Shown: positions 45,151 through 57,348, counted from the stretch's first letter. The stretch is DNA of 64,000 nt from Caenorhabditis elegans (GCF_000002985.6 NC_003283.11:20771501-20835500), one strand, 5' to 3'. Notes: a model not told the origin generated them from the sequence alone. Numbers and translations are program-made.

Positions 45151-47371
45151 TTAAAAACCAGATGGTTCTTGATCAGTTTTTCTCCGATAATCTCCACACG
45201 CATAAATACCATCGTTCAATACATTAACTCCTTGAATAATACCCTCAAATCCCGTTGTGTTCCGGAACTTTTGTAGATATTCGCTCTCAAGAATATTCTT
45301 CATATTGATTGGAAACTCGTCGTCCAATTGAGTAATATCTGGTGTGAACTGATTGTGAATCATTGGGGCGTCAATAGCTTTTTTGATTGAATCATGGAAA
45401 ATGAGAGACCGTACGATGGACTGAAAAATAGATCGAATGAGCATGATTTTTGAGTCACAACAATTTTTTTGAATTACCTTCGCCAACGCGGAAATAATTT
45501 TTGAACCGCCTGAACCTCCAATCACCATTCTCACTTTTTTTGTGACATGATCAAATATAACCATTGGGCTCATACTACTCATTGGGCGTTTTCCAGGTTC
45601 AATGAAGTTTGTCTCAGATGGAGCGAAACCAAATCTAGAAATTCATACATTAAAAAAACTCAAAATTTGAAAAAAAAATACCCATTCTCCATTCCCGGAG
45701 TGCTGAAGTCGTCCATTTCATCGTTCCACAAAATACCATATTCAGATGACTCAACGGCGGCTCCAAACCTGAAATAATGAAGTTAGACAATTTTTTTTAC
45801 CTTTTGCACTCCGCCGCGCACACCTAGCGGCGCGAGGTGTCGGCATTTCGCGCCTCGTTCAGCTGTGAGCCCTAATTCAAGTTACCATCTGTTAATAGTT
45901 GTTGTAGCAGATACGCCATTTCCATATTGATCCATCGCCGAGACATGGCTTGTACCATGATCTGGTGGTACGTATTGCGCAATTCCTCCATAATTTTTCG
46001 ACGATTGAGCCTTATCAGTCATTCTATCAATAACCCATTGAGTGTATTCAGGAGTTGTCAAGTTCTTAGAAAGTTCAAGGGCACCTTTTACAAAATCATG
46101 ATCTCCGAGGAGAGTACGTTGAGCATATGCAAACTTCATGGCTTCAATATACTTGTGTAACACTTTAGGATCATTGTAAATATCATCCTTGTGACCCTCG
46201 GGAAACAGTTCTGAAAATTAAGAATATGTATTTTTTATTTTGCGTTCAGTTGAAACTTACTACTCATTGCGGAAACAATAAGTTGAGTGACTCCAAAACT
46301 GCTCGGAGGAGGTCCGCCACACATTGTAAGCGTTCCACGGAAATGATCATTTGAGTTGGAGTTCACATATTCACGAACTTTATAATTGGCCAAATCTTGT
46401 TCGGTAATCAGACCACCCCCTTCCTGGAATTCCTTGGCCAATGTTTTTGCCATTTCTCCGTGATAGAAAAGTTGAACTGGGTTTGGAGAATTTCCGAGAC
46501 GCTCCAACGTTTTTGCCAATTTTGGCCGTTTGAGAAGATCGCCAGATTGGTATGTGTCATTAGTTTCAGGGTTGATCCAATGTCTGTAAAACATTGATAA
46601 TTTTATTGAAGAAGCTCTGAAATCATCAAAATTATGCTAGATTTCGAAAAATTATATACACTTTTTTACTTTCGGTTAAAATATTACTCCATTTTCTTTA
46701 ATCATGGAAATTGAAAAAACTCACTTTACACTGGGAAAGAGTCTGAAATGTCTTTCCTTCACTTTCATGACAGTCGCAAGATACGGAGATACCGGATGCC
46801 CTTCTCTAGCTAGCTTGACTGATGGCTGTACCAACTCCTTCCATGTAACTTTCCCGCTTCCAAATTTCTTAAAAATATGCCAATATCCTGCAATTTCTCC
46901 AGGAGTTCCTGCGGCTTTGAATCCATACTTTGATCCATCGCTATCGTTTAAGAACATGTCACGACTAGCAGCCGCCGGAGCAGTTTCTCTAGCATCAATT
47001 GAATAACAGTCTCCTGACTTCTGATCAAAGTATGTCATAAGAAAACCTCCACCAATTCCAGAGCTTTGAGGATTCACTACTCCAAGACAGAACATAGAGG
47101 CGATTGAGGCATCAATTGAATTACCACCTTTTCTGAGAATTTCTCTGTAAAATCGCGTTTTAGATTAATTTCACAATAAACACACAGCAATTAGCTGAAA
47201 AATTAAAGCTGCTTACCCTCCAATTTTCGAACATGCTGCATTATCTGAAGTCAACGCAGCTTTTTCAAATTTCCGTTCGATTGCATTTGATGGTTCCGGC
47301 CACACAAATTCTTCTGCGCGTATTGCGATGGGCGTGGCAAATAGTAGTAATAAAGTTAAAAGTGTAGCCAT
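45151..47371 (-). CDS. Gamma-glutamyltransferase (membrane-anchored)
   Basis: Seven exons join in phase: 47371-47217, 47144-46725, 46583-46261, 46210-45886, 45768-45682, 45634-45478 and 45420-45151 (578 aa). It cleaves the gamma-glutamyl bond of extracellular glutathione and transfers the glutamyl group. The N-terminus MATLLTLLLLFATPIAI is a signal anchor. Landmarks: GGNSIDASIASMFCLGVVNP, SSGIGGGFLMTYFD, DARETAPAAA, GTPGEIAGYW, WKELVQPSVKLA, CGGPPPSSFGVTQL, and the autocleavage site DHGTSHVSAMD with nucleophile T386. The small subunit continues with WNDEMDDFS, PGKRPMSSMSP and GGSGGSKII. The open frame extends upstream to a TTG at 47437. I chose the ATG at 47371, although a further upstream exon joining at 47402 is possible. 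A repeat fragment sits in intron 4. Confidence 0.93.
45815..45877. repeat. GC-rich repeat family D fragment in GGT intron 4
   Basis: It ends cgttcagctgtgagccct, the complement of the left terminus of the copy at 18523. The rest (gcgcgaggtgtcggcatttcg) is a shortened interior. Confidence 0.7.
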
Positions 47372-47437
47372 TATGAGAAGCACCAAGCCGAGACGCCACA
47401 CAAATCTGTAATTTCGGATATTGACGCTGTTGTGCAA

Positions 47438-48247
47438 TTAATGCTCATAATGCTTTAATTTCTCTGGAAAATCTCAATGCTGTTAGATTCAAAAATATGC
47501 TGTTAGATTCAAAAATAAATACAAACGATCTTTGAAAATCATAGTGAACATAAGATCGATGCATGTGTGTGCGCGCGCTAAATAACGGCGGCGAATATTG
47601 ACGAGACGGTCAAAAACATATCAAGAGAGAAAATGGAAGGCCGGCAACCCGCACAAAAAAGGCGGGCAAAACTAGCTGCAGTGGTCAATTGTCAATTCCT
47701 AAGAGACATGTTTTTATTTGCATAGACGCACCCATCGGCAGTCCAGTCAGTGTACACAGAAAGGATAAGAGCCAAAATAGGTTTAAAAAATAAGTTAGTT
47801 TAGAAAACATTGAACTGCCATTAGTCATCATTTTAACTTCCTTGATTTTTTTTTTAATTTTCAGCGTATTTAAGTTTTTATGAAATTGCAGTGAATGAAA
47901 AATGGAGTTTCAAAAATATAAATTGTATCCAGTTCAAATCTGGCATTGAATGACACATAATTGAGCAGATTAAAGATAATTGTAATTTAGGAAATTTGTT
48001 AATTTTTCAAACACGTTTATCCAAAAAACTGGGTTTCAAGTTAGAAAAAATAGCGAAATGATAGTGACAACAATAATGATGACAAAAGTGGTCATCTTAG
48101 ATATCCAAAGATATCATTCTGATATGGCATTCTGTTGTAACACAAAACTGGTTTTCGGCTAGTTTTTACTGATCATTTATATGCATAATGACCTCGTTTC
48201 GAGATTTATTATATAAACTTCAGATAACCTGACAATTTTATAAAATC
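47438..48247. other. Upstream of GGT, no gene seen
   Basis: A GC-rich patch gtgtgtgcgcgcgctaaataa lies at about 47568-47590 and may be part of the GGT promoter. The rest is AT-rich, with no exon signals. Confidence 0.45.
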
Positions 48248-48585
48248 TCACTGTTTAAATCCTGATCCAGTGACAATTCTCAATGTAGTGCGGGTTCGCT
48301 CATTTTCTCTATCTTCCACAATGTCGAATTTTGCGGCTGATATAGAAGTTATAGTAGTGTTAGGTGTAGTGGTATGAATACGAGTGACAAAACCGTCGGT
48401 CTGAAAAATGATTCATAATGCACTTTTCTTAAAATTTTGCATTTAATTAAAAGTAACGAATTCCTGGTTTTTCCAAGTCTTACTTAATTATTTCGTAATG
48501 AAAAAAGTACATGTTCGAAAGTAAGTTTCGAAAGTAACTAATAATGACGTGTTATTAATTGAGTTGTACTTGCCTTTGTTGTCAT
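48248..48585 (-). CDS. Possible small gene (about 54 aa) with a GC-AG intron
   Basis: Minus-strand exon 48400-48248 follows a good acceptor (atttttcag) and has a continuous 50-codon frame ending at TGA. It contains TTTPNTTITSISAAKFDIVE and RTRTTLRIVTGSGFKQ. The only in-phase partner I find is 48585-48574 (MTTK), preceded by its own acceptor at 48589 and followed by gcaagt, the known worm GC-type donor. It may be a stand-alone gene, trans-spliced after gcy-22 (whose stop is at 48905, about 320 bp upstream), or the end of an alternative gcy-22 transcript. There is no domain or signal peptide. Confidence 0.4.
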
Positions 48586-48904
48586 AGACTGAGTTTTGAA
48601 TAGGATCACAAATATAATATTCCGAAAACAATGTTTATTGAATTATATATTTAATAATGGCATCAAACAATAGCATATGAATAGAAGAGAAAGTGCGCAT
48701 GTTCTCTCTTTGAATTCCTGTTCCGAGATTCGCTTCGCTGATATGAATATATCGAAAGCGGGTGAAAATAATATGACGGGGAAAGAATATGATAGCCGGC
48801 GAAAGATGTTGGCGCTGGTTGAAATTAGTTTTTTTTTTGGTAGGAATAATGTTTTATCATTGAACATGTGATATGAAAGAATTGGATAAATCACTAATAA
48901 TGGG

Positions 48905-51900
48905 TTAGATAGATTCTCCATTCTCCTTCGCCTCTATTTCATCATCTGTCAATAACCAATGCGTTTGAACTGCACCTTTTCCCTGAAAAAAAATTTTATT
49001 TCGATAATTACTACATGTAAAATTACTTTGACAATCACTTCTCCTCTTGGCTCTGTTTGATAACCACCTATAACTTCTGTTAGGAACTTCATGCATTCTG
49101 TACTTATATGCACTCGACCAGCTGAACATAATATATTATATATTTTCACAAATTCCTAAATTTCCGAAACTTACGTTTTCCATTACTTTCCATCCTACTT
49201 GCAGTATTAACGGAATCCCCAAACAAACAGTATCTAGGCATAGTCATTCCAACAACTCCTGTTACGACTGGTCCTGTATGTAATCCAACACGAATGTTTA
49301 TTCGTTCCTTTGGCAAATGGGGTACACGGAATGTTTTTATGGCTTTCAAAAGGGAGAAGGACATTGATGAAATTTCTTTTGCGTGTTCATTTCCGTTACG
49401 ATGTGGTAAACCGGAGACACATAAATATCCATCACCAATTGTTTCTACCTGGAAAAATTTGCCGGAAATCGAAATTGCCGGAATTTAAATTTCCGGCAAA
49501 TCGGCAAATTGCCGGAATATAAAATTTCCGGGAAATCGGCAAATTGCCGGAATTTAAATTTCCGGCAAATCGGTCAATTGCCGGAATTGAAAATTTCTGG
49601 CAATCGGCAAACCGGCAATTTACCGAAATTTGCCGAACGGCAATTGCCGCCCACCTCAGATACAAACCTTGTAAACGTCATGTTGTTCAATGATTGCATC
49701 GAAAGTTGTGTACAAGTCATTCAAAAGATTAACTACTTGAAGTGGAGTGCATCTTGAGGCTAATGTCGTAAATGATACGACATCGGAAAAGAAGATGGTG
49801 ACACAGTCAAATGTTTCAGGTTCTACTGATTGCCCAAGTTTCAATTTTTCAGCCACTTGTCTGAAGTTTAGATTTGATGAATCTAAACTTATAAAAGCGA
49901 CTTACTTAGGCAACATTCTGTATAGTAAAACGTCACTTCGCTTTTTCTCTTCAGTCAATTCTTTCATCCGGGCTTGAACCTGAAATTGCACACTGTGAAA
50001 GTGCACTTGAAAGCGGATGAAAATACCTCATCCTCCAAATTAGATGCATATTGTTCCAGTACATTGAAAACGTGATCCATCAAATTAGACGAACGGTTAT
50101 GATTCATACTCTTCATTAAAGTCTTGATTTGTTCACTTGTTGGCCGTTGATCAGGATTTTCGTTCCAGCAATCTCTAACCAGTAACGACATGCTTCCATT
50201 GTGTTCATCTTCAGTTTCCAAGGATGGTCTTGGAGGGCTTCTGCCTCCTTTTTTAATTTTATAAACCAACTCCTCAATATCGAATGTTTCGTTCTCAAGA
50301 TCCCAAGCGCTTTTCTTAGTTATCAGTTCAGAACAAATTATCGCGAATGAGTAGATATCCATTTCTTTTGTGATAGGTAAATTCGTATCTCTAATGTGCT
50401 CTGGTGCCGTATGTAGAAAATCTCTTTGTTCTTTCACTTCATACTGTTTGATTGCGGACAATCCAAAGAAACTGACTTTTACCTACAAATTCTATGATTA
50501 GTATGGTTATAACCGTTCAATTTTTAAGAGGATGCCAACCTGCCATCTTTCATCAACTAAACATGTAGAAGAGCTCAACCAGCCATGGGGTCCAATTGGA
50601 GAGTGATGAAGGTAATAGATAGCATCTGCGACGTCACGCATTAGAGAATATTTGAAAAACCAATCCATTTGAAGTGAGCCCTTAGCTATAACATCTTGAA
50701 GTGATCCTCTTGAACAATATCTCCAAATGGAAATCAAAGTTGGTGAGTCAAGAGATAACCCGATGAATTTACACAAGTTGTCATTGTCCACATTTCGCAT
50801 CTGAATTATTAAAAACCGATATTTGATTCTAAAAACGTTACACACTTTTCTGAACATAGCTCTGTCATTTTTGGTAAAAGTTGCACGGAAATTATGTTTT
50901 CTTGCCACAACGGAATCATTATTCAAAAAATAGAAACTGTGTCGTTCTGTGTCTTTCTTTGAATTGATTGTCACTTTTGTGCTTGTGGTCACTGTAGATT
51001 GAAGACTTCGGGAGCTGTGCATTGTGTTTTTTTGAGGGGGTTTGACTAAACTGGAGAAGTGAACCTGCCACAATTGATTCAGTCTTTCCTCCTCTTGCCG
51101 TTTTGATCTGAAATTGTTAAATTGGAGAGAAACTTAAAAATATGTTATACATACCTTACTAAAAATACAATTGTAGAAATTACAGCAATTATCAAAACCA
51201 ATGCAGCTGCAGTACATCCCAAAATAATTGCCAAATATTGGTCAGTGAAAGATTTTGGACAATCTGTTCCAGTGAAACCACAGATTGGAGTACTAAGAGG
51301 CACGGTTCCACCCCATGTGTCCCAAATTTGAGCAGGTGTAGCAACCAACGTTATCTGAATATAAGAATTGAGTAAAACAAAAATATTCTCACAGAAAACG
51401 AAAATTTAGACAACGCCTTTAGGCAATCCAAAGTTTTCTGTGAACCAACACAAAGTCACATAGTAATTCACGCTTGAGGCTACCGGATCCTTCGAATCAT
51501 CTAGATCTTCTGTTATCTGCATCACAATCATCTCCTTATCAGTTGAGTCCAAATTATAGACAACAAATAGTGGGGTACGAGTGCTATTCTGATTAATTAT
51601 GACCTTTCCAGTGAAACCTGTATTCATTGCAAGTTTTTAGAAAATATCAACTCGAATGGTGATACCTAAAAATTCCATTCCTTTCGCAACTTCACAAAAT
51701 TCGGTCCCCGTTGGATTAGGGTTTCCAGTTGCTATGGAACGATTCAATGCATAGGCATAGAGAAGTAGAGCATCACCTAATGGTCCAACTTGTGACACCG
51801 TTGGATCTCAAAAAATTGTAATTTGACGACCTGGGAGATATTATAACTCACCTATATTTGTACAATTGGGACAACTAAATGGCGGTCTAGAAAAGGCGGC

Positions 51901-53528
51901 TCGAACTTCTTGCACAAATGTTGTAGTATCATTGTATTTTTGGTTATCCATCACGAGGAACTTTCGGGCGGCTCGAAGTGCTAAATCGTTTTTTCCATCG
52001 GTTCCGTTCCAAAACGACGAAGCTGAACATGTTCAAATTAAGTTTCTTCACTTAAGAATATCATACCAAATCCTGCTCGTCTAGATTCTGCCATAATATA
52101 CACATACTCATCCCCGTCCATTCCATTTTCAGAAATTGAAATCATAAGGTTACGTCGGGCTTCATCAGACTCCAAACAGACAATAACAACTAAAAATATT
52201 TCATCAAAAATTGCAATTCGAAGGCCATCTACCTCTTGCCAATTCTTTTAAATTTCTGAGAGCAGTTGCATAGCTTGTGTTGGTAATCACGCTCATTTGC
52301 CTTCTGTATGTGATTGTTAGGTTATCGTTATTATTGACCAGTCCCTCGAAATCAGATATCAACGGCGTACAGCGAGGAATAAGATCTGATCTTGCCACGT
52401 AGTAGATCAACGCAATTTCCGTCCATTTATAGTACTCGAGCAGTCGTATCAAAGACGTCGCTTGGCTGGAGTATTTTCAAGTTCAAAGTTTTTGATCCAA
52501 AAATTTGAAAACTTACTACAAAGTGCTCGATGTGGTTGATGCAATTGTTGGATACTCGAACTGATTTAAAAGACTTGAATCAAACGGTGGGCCCCACAAT
52601 ATCAAAGGAAAGTCCAGATATTTCGCTACAGACCCGGCAACTTGCGCAGCTGAAAAATGAACATAGAAGCGTTTACTGGTACATCTCACATACGTCTAAC
52701 ACATGGGGGTCCTAGCACTACATGAGCATGACCCTCCGCATAATTGATGACTGACCCAACTGCATCCGCTTCTCGACAGTTAGTTAACACCCATGTTAGG
52801 CTGAAATTTAAAAAAAAAGAGAGATTTAACATCGTAATAGCTTATTAAAGGTGGAGTATCGAAATTTGAGACTTTGCTTTTTTAAACCCAAAATGACCCA
52901 AAACTATCGAATTTTGCAATGAAAAGTTTTGAAAAGATAACTTGATTTTGATTGAAATCAAATAACTATTTGATAAACATTGTGTTTGTTTATTACGCAT
53001 TTATTCGTTGATTTAAATACATTTGTGGCCAGTGGGCACAAATAAAAGTTACATTTTTGTGCCCCACTGACCGAAAATGTACTTAAATCAACGGATAAAT
53101 TTCTATAAAAGACCATAATATTTATTCAAGAGTTATGATTAAATAAAAATTAAGTTCCAGACGCTGTGGCACTGAGAAGTTTTTCAGAAATGTTCAAAAC
53201 TCTAAAAAAGCAAAGTCTCGAATTTCCGTACCCGAGTATATCATCCTTTAAATTTGCTAACATTTGCAATTCGCGTGCATGTCGGGAAATTTCTCACATA
53301 GTTTACTTACTTCATAGTTTCATATCCTGGTAAAAGTCCATATTCAACAATTCTGCTCCATGCAACTCCGAGCGCTCCAGCGACCTGTCCCCATCCAATA
53401 AATGGAGCCAATTCCGTCGTATTATCGTTTGCGGCTAGAAATCCAACTTGAAGGACAGCTGAGTTCACAGGAGGTAGAAAATATGTTGAGAATAACAGGC
53501 AAATAAAACATTTTGATATGAAACTCAT
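48905..53528 (-). CDS. gcy-22: Receptor-type guanylyl cyclase GCY-22
   Basis: This minus-strand multi-exon gene makes cGMP from GTP in response to an extracellular cue. Known worm GCY-22 acts in the ASER salt-sensing neuron. The signal peptide [20 protein letters not shown] is at 53528. The ligand-binding exons I could phase are 53528-53311, 52800-52694, 52649-52517, 52465-52233, 52189-52067, 52022-51852 and 51806-51666. The TM segment ([20 protein letters not shown]) is at about 51160-51230. The kinase-homology region (50.0-51.1 kb) has HGWLSSS where kinases have HRD, as in other GCs. The cyclase domain (49.86-48.9 kb) keeps [13 protein letters not shown] and [18 protein letters not shown], with the guanine-selecting Cys. 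Introns contain two palindromic repeats. Exon boundaries in the 51.3-51.6 kb part are less certain. Confidence 0.93.
49448..49655. repeat. Palindromic 'aattgccgg' array inside the gcy-22 cyclase-domain intron
   Basis: Alternating units such as gccggaatttaaatttccgg and caaatcggcaaattgccgg repeat about four times, ending with acggcaattgccgcccacct. It is the same family as 20188-20632 but more tandem in structure. It occupies most of the intron between the FSDVVSFT exon and the IGDGY exon. Confidence 0.85.
52846..53253. repeat. Hairpin element in gcy-22 intron 1
   Basis: The left arm, ggtggagtatcgaaatttgag then actttgctttttt, pairs with the right arm, aaaaaagcaaagtctcgaat. An inner block pairs caacggataaatttc with gcgcatttattcgttg-like sequence near 52999-53100. 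The left terminus resembles family A, but the interior is different. Confidence 0.75.
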
Positions 53529-54180
53529 CTCTCAAGTTTTGCTTTTTTTTTTTTGCTAGTTTCGACTAATTCGCGAAAAATGGGAGAATCTTTCAGTATA
53601 TAGCTTGTTATGAAAATTTTGTGAAATCCTATAATATTCAAAGACGTAGGTGTGGGAAGCCAAAAAACGGTTTAATTTTCTCGAAATCTCGAAATTCGAA
53701 ATAAAATCACGCGTCTATGGGAAGCCCTTCAAATTCGAAGTGGGGCACATAAATGCTCGTAAAATGTGATATAACTGAAAATATATAAAAATAAACCGAA
53801 AACTCCATATGAATCACTGAATTAACGTCAGATAACCAGGAAAATGAACGATCTGTAGAAATAATTTGTCTTGGGACTTGGTTTTACAAATAAATAGCAT
53901 TTTCTCTGCATAGCTTAAGCGGTCAATAATCATCATCGTTCCTCTTCGTTCAATTTTTCTTCAGAAAACATTAGCAAACAGGCAGTTTTCAATGAAAACG
54001 TGTGCGACCGTCCGTGTATTGTCTGGTTTTAGCCACCTAACCACTTGAACCACTTTTCTGATCCTGGACGACAACAATTTACATTGAATTTCACATCTTC
54101 TGGCTGCGGCTTGTTTAGCCTATTTTCATTTTTAATATTAAACATTTCAAGCCTAATTATCATTGATTTTGAATCTACAG
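53529..54180. other. Divergent promoter region between gcy-22 and the ground-like gene
   Basis: The two genes are transcribed away from each other from this 650-bp segment. I see no exon. A strong acceptor (gaatctacag) ends at 54180, directly before the ATG of the ground-like gene, consistent with SL1 trans-splicing or a 5' noncoding exon. Confidence 0.5.
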
Positions 54181-56167
54181 ATGATACTTATTTTGATAAC
54201 TCTTGTGTTTGTTTTTCAAAAAACACAAATCTCTGCAAAAAGTGATTTTGAAATTTTGAAAAACGATTCAATATTTGACGGCGGAACTCAAGGCAACAAA
54301 GCTTTTCTGAAAACCCAACTTCTGCGAAATTTGAATAATTTCTATCCTTCTATCAACAACGGAGAGAAGTTGGAAATGTTGACTGGACGAAAACCAGAAT
54401 TTGAAGACGATCGAGAGAGAAATCAAAATTTTGATGGGAACTCAGTGAGTTTTTTTTTTTTTTTCAATTTCTTGAAGGTACTAATCCACATGCTGAATTG
54501 CTTGCATACTCTGAAAATAACACCAAACTTTTTTTTTTCGTGATTATTAGGAAATTTCTTTTTGATATCACAGAAGTTTGTATGCTTCATTAAGCTTTCT
54601 ACCTTATCTTCATGAAAACTTTGGAATAAGGAAATAATATTAAAAAAGAAGTTAATATTTACGTTGTGATTTATCAAAATTTGGGGTTTTATCGAAATAA
54701 ATACATAAATAAATAAATCTGGGATTAGATTGCAAATCAGAAATGGAAAAATATTTTGTTTAGCCAAAGCCTTAACCTAAGCCCGTTTACACTTGAGCCT
54801 ACGCCTTAGCCTGAGCCTAAGCCTACAACTAAGTCTAAACTAAGCCTAAACCTAAGCTTAAATAAAATTAAACAAAAAACGTTTTCAGGTTACTGAGCCT
54901 TTCCCCACACAGTACCCAACACTTATTCCCTACGCACGGGAGAGCAATCCCGAAGAAGAGCTTCAATTAGCCACTGCACCAACATCAAAAATTCGAAGTG
55001 AAGGGAGGATCACATCCGAACAGAAAATGGATTCCATCAGAGATTTCCGAATGAAACTGTACAAAGCTTTTAAAAATAGGCCGAAATTGTCGAGGATGAT
55101 TAGAAAAAGTAATGGTGAGCAACTTTTAATAACTTTTAAAACTCAAATGTTTTAATTTTCTTCCAGTAAATGATGTAGTCGAAATGAATGATGGGTTTCC
55201 TACAATAATGGACAAAAACCGACAAATAATTCTCTCCAGAACTGAACCAAACTGGCAGTCATTGAATACTAGAAAACCTAATCAAACCTATGGGCGAGAT
55301 CAGAATGGGAACTTGATTCCACTACTCGGGTTGGAACCAGCTGCGAATTTTGTGGATACAAAACAAGGGAGTCCAATAGAGTGATCATCAGTATCGCTTT
55401 GACTTTTAAAATTCTATAACTTTAGGCCTTACCCCCCAAGAGAGATTCGATATGCCTACCGTACTACGAATCGGCAGCCTGTTGTCTACGTTCCTTCTGC
55501 TTCACCCGTTAATCAGCCATCACATGCTTCGAATACTGTACCCGTGGCTGTCGCTTCATACCTAGTAACTGTATATTTTGAAAAACGCATTTAATCAAAA
55601 ACTATTATAATAAAGCACGATATAAAATACCAGCATCTCTTTTCAGGCAAATCCATCATCACAACCAATTCAACTCCATATTTTGCCACCAATTCCATCT
55701 CCCCAGCCACAAATAATCTATCAACAAACGACACCATCAAGCCAATTTGTTGCTTATTCAACCTTTGCACCACCTATAGAGCCATCGAATGAATGTGGAA
55801 ATGGTCAGTGCAAACCAGAATCGGATGAAGATAAATGCAACAGCCAGCGATTACGGGACATTATCTTCAATGTAAGTAAGTCCATGATTAACAGAATTCT
55901 AATTAAATCGAGTTCCAGAATATTGTTTCCGGCGATGCTGAAGCTTCCAAAAGAGCAGTTCAAAGTGCAGCTGAAGCTGAAACTGGTTTATTTTTTGATG
56001 CAATCTGCGGCACTGGTTTCTTCAGCTACATTGCACACACTGATGAGTTCTGTCTGGCATCGTCTGGTGGTGTCAACTGTTATGTTTTTGCACCAATCTG
56101 TCAAATTGATTCTCAAAATCAGCAGAAAAGGACTTCGAAAAAATTAGTTAAATTGAGCAAAAATTAA
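54181..56167 (+). CDS. Secreted ground-like domain protein (Hedgehog-related family)
   Basis: Six exons join in phase: 54181-54444, 54889-55114, 55167-55380, 55426-55564, 55647-55871 and 55919-56167 (438 aa). The signal peptide is MILILITLVFVFQKTQISA. The middle is long, low-complexity and Pro/Gln-rich (LPPIPSPQPQIIYQQTTPSS). The C-terminus carries a ground-like domain: CNSQRLRDIIFNNIVSGD, then ASKRAVQSAAEAETGLFFDA, ICGTGFFSYIAHTDEFC, and GGVNCYVFAPI, with the family cysteines and ending in a basic tail. Ground-like proteins are extracellular, nematode-expanded and linked to cuticle or lumen surfaces. The open frame spanning 55683-56147 without splicing misreads the last exon. Intron 1 contains telomere-like repeats. 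Confidence 0.85.
54761..54860. repeat. Degenerate telomere-like (GCCTAA)n tract
   Basis: The tract reads as imperfect hexamers of GCCTAA, the complement of the C. elegans telomere unit TTAGGC: cttagcctgagcctaagcc, then ctaaactaagcctaaacc. It lies in intron 1 of the ground-like gene, about 30 bp before exon 2. Confidence 0.75.
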
Positions 56168-56220
56168 TTCTTATTGAATAGCTCGGTCCACTTCTTTTCT
56201 ACGGGTGAATGTTTAACAGA

Positions 56221-56233
56221 AATAAAGTTTTAT
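56221..56233. terminator. Overlapping poly-A signals of convergent genes
   Basis: AATAAA at 56221-56226 serves the plus-strand ground-like gene (stop at 56167). TTTATT at 56228-56233 is AATAAA on the minus strand for sbt-1 (stop at 56337). The two 3' ends must therefore overlap or nearly touch. Confidence 0.6.
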
Positions 56234-56336
56234 TTCGGGTAAAGAAATTTACACTCGGTGGGCGCGATGGATGATGGACAGGGGGATAGGCAATAAAAGG
56301 CTTTTGATTATCAAATAAAAAATGTTCAGGAATTTT

Positions 56337-57348
56337 TTACCACGAATGTTTGCCATTCTTCTTCTGCATGGATCTCAATGGCTCTCCTTGAAGGTACGGG
56401 TTGACTTTGTGTGCTGAGCTTGGGATTGAACGCTTGCGACGTGGAACATACTCATCGGAGCTTCGCTTGTCATGGAACTTCTTTGCGATTGTGTTAGCGT
56501 GCATGTTGTTTTCTTCAAGGATTTTTTGGAGGGACTCACTGACGTCTTGAGCTTCTTTCTCGGCACAGCTATAACATTTACATGTTTAATTTAAATGTTC
56601 CACATCAAACTTACTTGAACATATGCTCCTGGTCGCAGATGCAGTGTTGATCTGCTTGGTAGTTTCTAGAAAACTCTGCACTGTTTTCAAACTCCTCCAA
56701 GCATCCGTGTTCCTTTGTGAACCCAACTGGGCATGGATTTGGTGGCTCGCAGTATGCGGGAAGAACGTTGTCTACTTTCACTTCTTGCCTCTCTTGGAAA
56801 TTGTCCTCCTCAAGAAGTTTCTGTTCTCCCTCGCCAGCTCCACCAGAGATATGCTTGACTCCAAAAGAGGAGAGATCCGGAAGATTTTCAGAGTCACGTG
56901 AGATGAGATCAATGAAATCTCCGGATGGAAGAACAAAGTCTCCAGCCTGAAATTTTGAATTTTGAATAAGCTGACTAAATGTATACCTTTTCTTCAATTT
57001 TCCTTGAGTATCCTTAATCCGAAAAAAAATGGACTAGGAACACTAGATAATAATCTTAGTGTGAGTCATCACTAAAAATTTTGATTATGGCGGAAATAAA
57101 TTTGCAATCCTTGAAACTCAACTTTCACAGTTTGAGGCTTTGGAGTTCATATATGAAAATTAATACAGATACCTTAATCGTTAAAAAAGTAATATTTGAA
57201 AATTTCAAAATCTATTTCACTTGCTCAGGAATTAGAAAAACACTAAGCCTACAAAACAAAATATGAGTTTACTTACGTTTTCCAAATCTAATCCATAGAT
57301 AGCTGCAACTCCGACAGTAAAGAAAACCAAAGAAACGGCACCGATCAT
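56337..57348 (-). CDS. sbt-1: Neuroendocrine chaperone 7B2 (secretogranin V) homologue
   Basis: Exons 57348-57277, 56946-56615 and 56568-56337 join in phase, giving 211 aa. 7B2 escorts and activates the prohormone convertase PC2 (EGL-3 in worms) in dense-core vesicles. The sequence shows a signal peptide (MIGAVSLVFFTVGVAAIYG), the diagnostic 7B2 core VLPAYCEPPNPCPVGFTKEH followed by a Cys pair (HCICDQEHMF), a furin-type cleavage site VPRRKRS, and the C-terminal inhibitory segment KVNPYLQGEPLRSMQKKN. A splice acceptor-like ttcag just upstream of the ATG suggests SL1 trans-splicing. It is convergent with the ground-like gene. The gene symbol is recalled from family knowledge. Confidence 0.93.

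Noticed and set aside
52517..52649. Apparent frameshift in a gcy-22 extracellular exon
   Set aside because: My first reading dropped a base. Re-reading gave gcgaaatat and a fully open frame ([19 protein letters not shown]), so the gene is intact.
55683..56147. 154-aa continuous open frame in the ground-like gene
   Set aside because: The first part is real exon 5, but after 55871 the frame runs through the intron and misreads exon 6. The spliced frame restores the ground-like domain cysteines.
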